This document shows positions 57,253 through 64,000 of a stretch of DNA of 64,000 nt, in pieces. The translations under genes were made by a program, and so were the position numbers. The notes beneath the pieces were generated by a model that worked only from the letters and a program-made list of their open reading frames with translations, made no database searches and was not told the origin of the DNA. The stretch comes from an uncultured Sphingomonadaceae bacterium (GTDB taxonomy: Bacteria; Pseudomonadota; Alphaproteobacteria; Sphingomonadales; Sphingomonadaceae), in contig CANNFX010000002.1 in assembly GCA_947504025.1 (NCBI GenBank), positions 124,001 through 188,000 on the forward strand, in the 5' to 3' direction. The first letter of the stretch is position 1. Every line of letters begins with the position of its first letter.

Positions 57253-58938
57253 ATGGCCAGTGCGATTTCCGCCAACAAGGCTGAGCTGCTTGCAATTGCA
57301 ACTGCCGTCGCCACCGAGAAGATGATCGATAAGTCGATTGTAATCGAAGCGATGGAAGAAGCGATCCAAAAAAGTGCTCGCAGCCGTTACGGTGCCGAGA
57401 ATGACATTCGTGCAAAGCTTGATCCGCTGACCGGCGACCTTCGCCTGTGGCGCGTTGTCGAGGTGGTCGAGGAAGTCGAAGATTACTTCAAGCAGGTCGA
57501 TCTGGCGCAAGGCGAAAAACTGCAACCTGGCGCAAGCATTGGTGATTTCATCGTCGACCCGCTTCCTGCCGTTGAACTGGGCCGTATCGATGCGCAGAGC
57601 GCCAAGCAGGTCATCTTCCAGAAGGTCCGTGATGCTGAGCGTGAACGTCAGTTCGAAGAATTCAAGGACCGCGCCAATGAAGTCATCACCGGCGTTATCA
57701 AATCGGTCGAATTCGGTCATGTGATCGTCAACCTTGGCCGCGCCGAAGGTGTAATTCGCCGCGACCAGCAAATCCCGCGTGAAGCAGCCCGTGTTGGCGA
57801 ACGTGTCCGCGCGCTGATTACCAAGGTTGAGCGTAACAACCGCGGCCCGCAGATTTTCCTCAGCCGCGCGCACCCTGATTTCATGCGCAAACTGTTCGCT
57901 CAGGAAGTTCCTGAAATTTACGACGGTATCATCGAAATTAAGGCCGCTGCTCGTGACCCGGGCAGCCGCGCCAAGATCGGCGTGATCAGCCATGACAGCA
58001 GCATCGACCCGGTCGGCGCCTGTGTTGGTATGAAGGGTAGCCGCGTTCAGGCAGTCGTGCAGGAATTGCAGGGCGAGAAGATTGACATCATCCCGTGGAG
58101 CGATGACGCCGCGACCTTTACGGTCAACGCGCTGCAACCTGCGACTGTCAGCCGCGTTGTGCTGGACGAAGATGAAAGCCGCATCGAAGTCGTCGTGCCC
58201 GAGGACCAGCTATCGCTGGCCATTGGTCGCCGCGGTCAAAATGTCCGTCTCGCCAGTCAGCTGACTGATAGCCAGATCGACATTATGACTGAAGAAGAGG
58301 CGAGCGTTAAACGGCAGAAGGAATTCTCCGAACGTTCGAAGATGTTCGAAGAAGAGCTCGACGTCGACGAAACACTGTCCCAGCTTCTGGTGGCCGAAGG
58401 CTTCGCAGAGCTGGAAGAAGTGGCTTACGTTTCGCTTGCAGAACTCGCCGAAATCGAAGGTTTCGACGAAGATCTGGCCGAAGAGCTACAGAACCGCGCC
58501 AAGGAAGCGCTCGACCGCCACGAGGCGACCGCGCGCACGGCGCGTCAGGAGCTCGGCGTCGAAGACGATCTGGCAACCATGCCGCATTTGACCGAGCAAA
58601 TGCTCGTCGTGCTCGGCAAGGCCGGTATTCTGACGCTCGACGACCTGGCGGATCTTGCGACTGACGAACTGATCGCCAAGAAGCGTGAAGCGCCGCGTCG
58701 TCGCAACAATCCCGAAGCTGGCCCGCCTATGAAGCGTCCTCCGCAGCGTGCGGAAGATAAGGGCGGCGTGCTGGGCACTTACGGCTTGACCGAAGAACAG
58801 GGCAACGAAATTATCATGGCTGCGCGTGCGCATTGGTTTGAAGACGAAGACGCTAGCGCGTCGGGGTCCGAAGATGAACCAGCTGCAGATGCTCCAGCGT
58901 CATCAGAGGAGGCCGCTGATGCGGAATCCTCCAAATGA
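57253..58938 (+). CDS. nusA: Transcription elongation/termination factor NusA
   Basis: 561 aa from ATG 57253. NusA N-terminal domain, S1 domain (FGHVIVNLGRAEGVI and surroundings), KH1 with VGACVGMKGSRVQAVVQELQ, KH2 with LSLAIGRRGQNVRLASQLTD, and two C-terminal acidic helix-hairpin repeats. A low-complexity Asp/Glu/Ala/Ser end follows. Overlaps ylxR by 20 bases. Confidence 0.97.
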   Translation: MASAISANKAELLAIATAVATEKMIDKSIVIEAMEEAIQKSARSRYGAENDIRAKLDPLTGDLRLWRVVEVVEEVEDYFKQVDLAQGEKLQPGASIGDFIVDPLPAVELGRIDAQSAKQVIFQKVRDAERERQFEEFKDRANEVITGVIKSVEFGHVIVNLGRAEGVIRRDQQIPREAARVGERVRALITKVERNNRGPQIFLSRAHPDFMRKLFAQEVPEIYDGIIEIKAAARDPGSRAKIGVISHDSSIDPVGACVGMKGSRVQAVVQELQGEKIDIIPWSDDAATFTVNALQPATVSRVVLDEDESRIEVVVPEDQLSLAIGRRGQNVRLASQLTDSQIDIMTEEEASVKRQKEFSERSKMFEEELDVDETLSQLLVAEGFAELEEVAYVSLAELAEIEGFDEDLAEELQNRAKEALDRHEATARTARQELGVEDDLATMPHLTEQMLVVLGKAGILTLDDLADLATDELIAKKREAPRRRNNPEAGPPMKRPPQRAEDKGGVLGTYGLTEEQGNEIIMAARAHWFEDEDASASGSEDEPAADAPASSEEAADAESSK

Positions 58939-59668
58939 GCCGCTAGGTTCTGACATCTCTGACGGCCGGAAGGTGCGGAATACCGCGCCTGAACGTCGAT
59001 GCGTGCTTGCGGGTGAAACCGCACCGCGAGACGGGCTTGTGCGTCTGGCCATTTCACCGGACGGTGATGTGCTTCCCGATATTCATGCCAAAGCCCCCGG
59101 GCGCGGCGCATGGATCGGCGTAAGCCGCGCGGAGTTAGAGACGGCTATCGAAAAAGGCGCGTTGCGCGGAGCATTGGCACGAGCTTTTAAGGGCGCAAAG
59201 CTGGCAATTCCGGCAGAGCTTCCCCAAATGATAGAAGACGCATTGCTGCGCAGTTTCACTGATCGGCTTGGCCTGGCGATGCGTGCTGGGCACCTGCTGG
59301 TTGGCAGCGACCGGATCGCGCAATCGGCGCGCAGCGGACAGGTGGCATGGCTCGCCCATGCCGCTGATGCGAAGCAAGATGGCTCCAGCAAACTCGACCA
59401 AGCATGGCGGGTTGGCATGGGCGAAGAGGGCTCCGGCAGGCGCGGACAGTGCTTACCACTGGACCGGGCGGCTCTGTCTGTGGCATTGGGCCGCGACAAT
59501 GTCGTCCATCTGGCGCTTGCGGATGCCAAAGCAGCCGAGAGGGTATTAGATCCCCTTCAGCGCCTGCTGCACTTTATCGGCTCCGATTTGGGGGCCAATA
59601 CGGCCGAAGATGAACATGAAGATCGCGCTGTGCAATCGCACGTCGCTGATGCTTCGACGACTGAATGA
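58919..59668 (+). CDS. YlxR/DUF448 fused to an L7Ae-like domain
   Basis: 249 aa from ATG 58919, preceded by GAGGA. VRNTAPERRCVLAGETAPRD with APGRGAWIGVSRAELE is the YlxR RNA-binding domain; from about residue 120, LGLAMRAGHLLVGSDRIAQS resembles an L7Ae/L30e-type protein. The fused form is common in alphaproteobacteria. Confidence 0.88.
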   Translation: MRNPPNEPLGSDISDGRKVRNTAPERRCVLAGETAPRDGLVRLAISPDGDVLPDIHAKAPGRGAWIGVSRAELETAIEKGALRGALARAFKGAKLAIPAELPQMIEDALLRSFTDRLGLAMRAGHLLVGSDRIAQSARSGQVAWLAHAADAKQDGSSKLDQAWRVGMGEEGSGRRGQCLPLDRAALSVALGRDNVVHLALADAKAAERVLDPLQRLLHFIGSDLGANTAEDEHEDRAVQSHVADASTTE

Positions 59669-59690
59669 TACGAAGGGTAATACGGGCTTT

Positions 59691-62240
59691 ATGAGCGATA
59701 ACGAAGACAAACCAGCACGGACACGCAAGCCATTGGGGCTGAAGCGCGCCGTTGAATCTGGCGAAGTCAAACAGACATTCAGCCATGGCCGGACCAATAA
59801 GGTTGTGGTCGAGGTGAAGCGCCGCAAGATTGTGAAGCCGGGCAGCGAACCTGCTCCGGCGCCCGCTCCCGCGCCCGCTCCGGCTGCTGCACCTGCGCCT
59901 ACACCGGCTCCTGCCGCGAAGGCGCCTGCGGCCAAAAAGCCAGCTGCATCGACCGAGACGCCGCAAGAACGCGTCGCTCGCCTCCAGCGCGAAGCAGAGG
60001 TGGCCCGCCTCTCCGCAATGGAAGATGCGAATGCACGTGATGAAAAAGCCAAGGCCCAGGCCCTCGAAGACGAAAAGAAGCGCGCCGAAGCCAAGCGCAA
60101 GGCTGAAGAAGAAGCCGCCAAAGAAGCCAAGAAGCCCAAGAAGGCCGAACCGAAGGCAGAAGTCGAACCAGAAGCTGCAGTCGAGGTAACTCCAGAAGCA
60201 GAAGCACCTGAGGCTGCAGCCGAGCCTGAAACCAAGGGGTCACCTACGCCATCCGCGCGTAAGTTTACGCCTGTTGCACGCCCTGAAATCAAGCGCCCGA
60301 AGAAGAAGGAAGAAAGCAAGCCGCGGCAGGATGATCGCGGCGGCCGCAAGGGCGGCAAGCTTTCCGTCAACCGCGCGCTCAATGAAGACGAGGGCGCTCG
60401 TGCCCGCAGCCTCGCCGCGCTGAAACGTGCGCGTGAGAAGGAAAAGCGCGCCCAGTACACTGGCAAGAAACAGCAGCGTGAGAAGCAGACGCGCGATGTG
60501 ATCGTGCCTGACGTCATCACGGTTGGCGAATTGGCCAAGCGTATGGGTGAAAAGGGTGCTGACCTCGTCAAAACTCTGTTCAACATGGACATGATGGTCA
60601 CGGTCAACCAGTCGATTGACCACGACACGGCCGAATTGCTGGTCGAGGAATTCGGCCACAATATCGAGCGCGTTTCCGAAAGCGACATCGATATTAAGGT
60701 CGAGGATAACGATCCCGAAGAAACCAAGAAGCCGCGTCCGCCGGTCGTTACGATCATGGGCCACGTCGATCACGGCAAAACCAGCCTGCTCGACGCACTT
60801 CGCGGTACTGATGTGGTGCGTGGCGAAGCCGGCGGTATTACGCAGCATATCGGCGCATACCAGATCAAGACCAAGGCGGGTGACCAGATTACCTTCCTTG
60901 ATACGCCGGGCCACGCGGCCTTCAGCCAGATGCGCCAGCGCGGTGCCAACGTCACGGATATCGTGGTGTTGGTTGTCGCGGCGGATGACGGGTTGATGCC
61001 GCAGACCATCGAAGCCATCAAGCACACTAAGGCTGCTGGCGTTCCGATGATTGTGGCAATCAACAAGATCGACAAGCCAGAAGCCAACGCGCAGAAAATC
61101 CGCGAACGCTTGCTCGAACATGAAGTCATCGTAGAAGCGATGTCGGGTGAAGTGCAGGACGTGGAAGTTTCCGCGACAAAGAAAACCGGTCTCGACGAAT
61201 TGCTCGAGAAGATAGCGCTTCAGGCTGAGATCCTCGAACTTAAGGCTCGCCCGGATCGCCCTGCAGAGGGCACTGTGATCGAAGCCAAGCTCGACAAGGG
61301 TAAGGGGCCGCTCGCAACCGTTCTGATTACACGCGGCACGCTGAAGCGCGGCGACGTGTTCGTTGTAGGCACCGAAAGCGGCAAAGTTCGCGCGATGATT
61401 GACGACAAAGGCAAGCAAGTAAAAGAAGCTGGCCCGTCCGCTCCGGTCGAAGTTCTTGGCATCGGCGGTGTCCCCGGCGCTGGCGATCTGATGGCTGTGG
61501 TCGAAGACGAACAGCGCGCACGTGAAGTGTCGGAATATCGTAAGGAGAAGGCCGACGAGCTGCGGACAACGACCGCGCCCACAAGCCTCGATACGATGTT
61601 CAGCGCGCTTTCCGACAAGCAGAACGTCATCGAATACCCGGTGGTCATCAAGTCGGACGTGCAGGGATCAACCGAAGCCATCGTAACCGCGCTCAACGAT
61701 ATCTCAAACGACGATATCAAGGTCCGTGTCCTGCTAGCAGGCGTCGGCGCGATTACCGAAAGCGACGTAACACTTGCCTCGGCATCCAACGCACCGATTA
61801 TCGGCTTCAATGTTCGTCCGAACCCCAAGGCACGCGAGCTGATCGCGCGCCATACGGTCCGCACGAAATACTTCGATGTGATCTACGATCTGACCGACGA
61901 TGTCCGCGCCGAAATGGCCGGCGAGCTTGGTCCGGAGAAGATCGAGAACGTTGTTGGTCGTGCGCTGGTCAAGGAAGTCTTCAAGTCCGGCAAGAAGGAC
62001 AAGGCAGCCGGTCTGCTGGTCGAAGAAGGCATCATCCGCAAGGGCCTCCACGCCCGTCTCACGCGCGACGATGTCATCATTTCGGCAACCACCATCGCCA
62101 GCCTTCGCCGTTTCAAGGACGATGTGGACGAAGTCCGCACAGGCCTCGAATGCGGTACGGTTCTGGAAGACACGAACGACGTCAAACCAGGCGATCAGCT
62201 CGAAGTCTTCGAAGTCGAGGAGCGTGAACGGACGCTTTGA
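59691..62240 (+). CDS. infB: Translation initiation factor IF-2
   Basis: 849 aa from ATG 59691 (MSDNEDKPARTRK). The N-terminus has an Ala-Pro repeat (about 59848-59930) and a Lys/Glu-rich linker. GTPase motifs: MGHVDHGKTSLLDALRG (G1), FLDTPGHAAFSQMR (G3), NKIDKPEANA (G4). Then domains II-IV including ISNDDIKVRVLLAGVGAITE. Full-length alphaproteobacterial IF-2. Confidence 0.98.
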   Translation: MSDNEDKPARTRKPLGLKRAVESGEVKQTFSHGRTNKVVVEVKRRKIVKPGSEPAPAPAPAPAPAAAPAPTPAPAAKAPAAKKPAASTETPQERVARLQREAEVARLSAMEDANARDEKAKAQALEDEKKRAEAKRKAEEEAAKEAKKPKKAEPKAEVEPEAAVEVTPEAEAPEAAAEPETKGSPTPSARKFTPVARPEIKRPKKKEESKPRQDDRGGRKGGKLSVNRALNEDEGARARSLAALKRAREKEKRAQYTGKKQQREKQTRDVIVPDVITVGELAKRMGEKGADLVKTLFNMDMMVTVNQSIDHDTAELLVEEFGHNIERVSESDIDIKVEDNDPEETKKPRPPVVTIMGHVDHGKTSLLDALRGTDVVRGEAGGITQHIGAYQIKTKAGDQITFLDTPGHAAFSQMRQRGANVTDIVVLVVAADDGLMPQTIEAIKHTKAAGVPMIVAINKIDKPEANAQKIRERLLEHEVIVEAMSGEVQDVEVSATKKTGLDELLEKIALQAEILELKARPDRPAEGTVIEAKLDKGKGPLATVLITRGTLKRGDVFVVGTESGKVRAMIDDKGKQVKEAGPSAPVEVLGIGGVPGAGDLMAVVEDEQRAREVSEYRKEKADELRTTTAPTSLDTMFSALSDKQNVIEYPVVIKSDVQGSTEAIVTALNDISNDDIKVRVLLAGVGAITESDVTLASASNAPIIGFNVRPNPKARELIARHTVRTKYFDVIYDLTDDVRAEMAGELGPEKIENVVGRALVKEVFKSGKKDKAAGLLVEEGIIRKGLHARLTRDDVIISATTIASLRRFKDDVDEVRTGLECGTVLEDTNDVKPGDQLEVFEVEERERTL

Positions 62241-62740
62241 TGGTAGAAGTTGGCAGCGCAAGTGGATGGGTAATTTATCAGCCGATCATTGTCGGTTTAG
62301 GTGTTGTTGCGCTCGGTTTTCTGGCGAATGCCTTGCTAGAGATTTGGAAAGAAAGGATCAGGCGCCATAGGATCGAACGAGAGTTCCGCAAGGCAGTTTA
62401 TTTCGAAAGCTTGGTTCTTGCAGAATGGACCAGCTCCGCCATTAATGTGCTCGAAGGTAAGCCTACTGGTATCGCTATTCGACGGTCGAAGTTATTATCA
62501 GAACTTGATCCGGTTTCAGTGAGCAATCTGAATAGAGATGAAATCATAAAACTTCAAAAGTTCTTGGTAGACTATGAGTTCGTTTTTGCTTGGGTGTTCG
62601 CCGGAGATTTTACCAACTACGACACCTCAATATATTTCTTGGAAGAAACCAAAAACAACTTCGGAAGAATTGATGAGATGCTTCGAAAGCTTCACAACTC
62701 CGCCGAGGATATCTCGTCCATGTTACATAGCAAAATTTGA
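62240..62740 (+). CDS. Orphan membrane protein inserted between infB and rbfA
   Basis: 166 aa from ATG 62240, one base into the infB stop. One membrane helix (about residues 14-35), then a basic stretch (WKERIRRHRIEREFRK) and a helical cytoplasmic part. From 62480 onward codon use is visibly AT-richer (AAAACTTCAAAAG, ATATATTTC), unlike the surrounding operon. No family recognised. Probably recently acquired; may still be expressed with infB. Confidence 0.66.
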   Translation: MVEVGSASGWVIYQPIIVGLGVVALGFLANALLEIWKERIRRHRIEREFRKAVYFESLVLAEWTSSAINVLEGKPTGIAIRRSKLLSELDPVSVSNLNRDEIIKLQKFLVDYEFVFAWVFAGDFTNYDTSIYFLEETKNNFGRIDEMLRKLHNSAEDISSMLHSKI

Positions 62741-62755
62741 CCGATCCGGAGTATA

Positions 62756-63316
62756 GTGACGCGCTACGTAGCCTTTCTCGGTTCCATCAATGTCGGCGGC
62801 AACCGGCTGCTGATGGCCGATCTGCGCGACGCGTTGGAACGCGAGGATTTCGAGAATGTCGAAACAGTTGTCGCTAGCGGCAATGTGCTGTTCGATCATG
62901 AGGAACGTCCGCCCCAAGGCATCGCGGACAAGATTGCGTGGGTCGTGCAGGACCGTTTCGAAATCGACAGCTTGTCCGTCGTGAAAACGCGCGATGAATT
63001 GGTCGCGGCGGTTGAGCAAAATCCGTTTCACGGTACTGGTCCTGATCACGGCGAGGACAAGTTTGTTCACACGATCTTCCTCGATGGGCAGCCGCGCGAC
63101 GAAAGCCTCGCAATGATGGTCGATGAGCATAAGAGTAGAGGGCCGGAGCGGATTGCGCTTGGCGACCGGATGCTGTTCATCGACTATGTTGCAAGTGTCG
63201 GAGACTCTAAGCTGACAGGCGCGTTTCTCGAACGGCGACTTGGCTGCAAGGGTACTGCGCGCAATATGAACTCGCTCAAGCGGATTGTCGCCAAAATGGA
63301 CGAAGTGAAAGACTAA
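62756..63316 (+). CDS. DUF1697 family protein
   Basis: 186 aa from a GTG (62756). [20 protein letters not shown] is the DUF1697 start (A.L..INVGG), followed by a [12 protein letters not shown] segment and a C-terminal [20 protein letters not shown]. Function unknown. Sits between the orphan and rbfA, TAATG-coupled to rbfA. Confidence 0.86.
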   Translation: MTRYVAFLGSINVGGNRLLMADLRDALEREDFENVETVVASGNVLFDHEERPPQGIADKIAWVVQDRFEIDSLSVVKTRDELVAAVEQNPFHGTGPDHGEDKFVHTIFLDGQPRDESLAMMVDEHKSRGPERIALGDRMLFIDYVASVGDSKLTGAFLERRLGCKGTARNMNSLKRIVAKMDEVKD

Positions 63317-63720
63317 TGGCCAGAAGAGAACACACGTCCGAAGAACAATCCGTTCGCGTCCTGAAAGTGGGCGAGCGGGTGCGGCATATTCTGTCCGAAC
63401 TGCTGACGCGGCAGGAAGTGCACGACGACACGCTATCGGCACATTCGGTCTCTGTGACCGAGGTTCGCATGAGCCCGGACCTGCGCAATGCCAGCGCCTA
63501 TGTGAAACCGCTGCTTGGCGAAGAAGAAGACGTGGTGCTCAAGGCTCTGCGCCAGAACACGGCCTTTCTCCAACGCGAGGTTGCCAAGCGGCTGGGCCTG
63601 AAGTTCGCGCCCAAGCTGAAATTTCGTAGCGACGAGAGCTTCGATGAAGCCGAGCGGATCGAGAAACTGCTCAACCACCCGAAGGTGGCTCGCGATTTGG
63701 GTGAGGATGAACTAGAATGA
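63316..63720 (+). CDS. rbfA: Ribosome-binding factor A
   Basis: 134 aa. [40 protein letters not shown] and [19 protein letters not shown] are RbfA signatures. Needed for 16S maturation and cold adaptation. The stop overlaps the next ATG by ATGA. Confidence 0.96.
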   Translation: MARREHTSEEQSVRVLKVGERVRHILSELLTRQEVHDDTLSAHSVSVTEVRMSPDLRNASAYVKPLLGEEEDVVLKALRQNTAFLQREVAKRLGLKFAPKLKFRSDESFDEAERIEKLLNHPKVARDLGEDELE

Positions 63721-64000
63721 TTGTTGCTGCTCTGCTCATGGGGTTAATGGTCACGACGGGGGCATCAGTGGTGCCCGAAGAGGTGGCGGAACCGGTGGTC
63801 ATCAGCCAGACAGCGTTTCGCCCGATCGATTTTGTGCCAGACGGTTGGAAACTTTATGATAAGACTGATGGCGATCTGGATGGCGATGGTCAGCCAGACG
63901 CTGCGCTTATAATACAGCGCAACGATCCAGCGGGTGTGATCTCGAATCCGGATGGTTTGGGCTATGATTCTTATGATGCCAATCCGCGTATTTTGCTGGT
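63717..64000 (+). CDS. Secreted hypothetical protein, partial (3' end outside the window)
   Basis: 94 codons from ATG 63717 to the window edge without a stop. Signal-peptide-like start ([20 protein letters not shown]), then [18 protein letters not shown], a Ca-binding DxDxDG/FG-GAP-like motif. Family unknown; the sequence is incomplete. Confidence 0.6.
   Translation, partial: MIVAALLMGLMVTTGASVVPEEVAEPVVISQTAFRPIDFVPDGWKLYDKTDGDLDGDGQPDAALIIQRNDPAGVISNPDGLGYDSYDANPRILL

Noticed and set aside
59848..59930. Ala-Pro-rich tandem repeat
   Set aside because: It codes for the normal low-complexity N-terminal linker of IF-2 and is not a mobile or structural DNA repeat.
59546..60757. 403-aa minus-strand open frame over infB
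   Set aside because: Low-complexity mirror of the infB Ala-Pro and Lys-Glu repeat; no protein-like pattern.

Overview
The window is about 64 kb of a GC-rich alphaproteobacterial chromosome, most likely from the Sphingomonadales (Erythrobacter or Sphingomonas-like). This is an inference from gene content: a minimal alphaproteobacterial flagellum, adjacent crtW and crtZ carotenoid genes, a BolA/GrxD/DUF1476 cluster, a MaoC-CitE pair and a sphingomonad-style PSP operon. No IS element, prophage or CRISPR array was seen.

1-31.9 kb is a nearly continuous flagellar island. On the minus strand at the left edge are flgA (cut by the window) and a small MotA-like/MotB-like pair. A near-perfect sigma-54 promoter at 1612 then starts flgBCDEFGHIJKL-motA-motB on the plus strand. 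Next come a HAD-like protein (COG5610 type) and a SAM methyltransferase, a convergent flagellin gene, a sigma-54 activator, fliEFGHIJKLMNOPQR-flhB, fliD, fliS and a GGDEF diguanylate cyclase. Genes mostly overlap by 1-8 bases. Several parts are reduced: FlgD, FlgE, FlgJ and FlgK are short, and FliM lacks the CheY-binding N-terminal motif. flhA, fliA, flgM and chemotaxis genes are not in the window.

32-43.5 kb holds housekeeping and accessory genes: an S9 peptidase, a MipA/OmpV outer-membrane protein, a LacI-type regulator, a phosphate group (ppk, ppx, a PhoX-like Tat protein), a MaoC-CitE pair and a queuosine-precursor transporter. tRNA-Arg(TCT) follows at 43577.

44.4-51.7 kb holds a NUDIX gene, then a non-coding stretch with a sigma-54 promoter (44581) followed within about 125 bases by a strong terminator and no ORF: a candidate sigma-54-dependent small RNA. 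A minus-strand run follows (leuC, a 54-aa ORF, leuD, a quinone reductase, DUF1476, bolA, grxD), then a plus-strand thioesterase-crtW-crtZ cluster and sufE.

51.7-56.5 kb is a complete phage-shock-protein locus: pspF, a divergent sigma-54 promoter and a palindromic activator site, a 56-aa membrane protein translationally coupled to pspA, then pspA, pspB, pspC and six tandem small proteins. Each of the six has one N-terminal membrane helix and a C-terminal helical motif, and all appear to be diverged PspB-like paralogues. This array and the sigma-54 small RNA are the most novel things seen.

56.6-64 kb is the rimP-nusA-ylxR-infB-rbfA translation operon, interrupted between infB and rbfA by an AT-richer orphan membrane protein and a DUF1697 gene. 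A secreted protein runs off the right edge.
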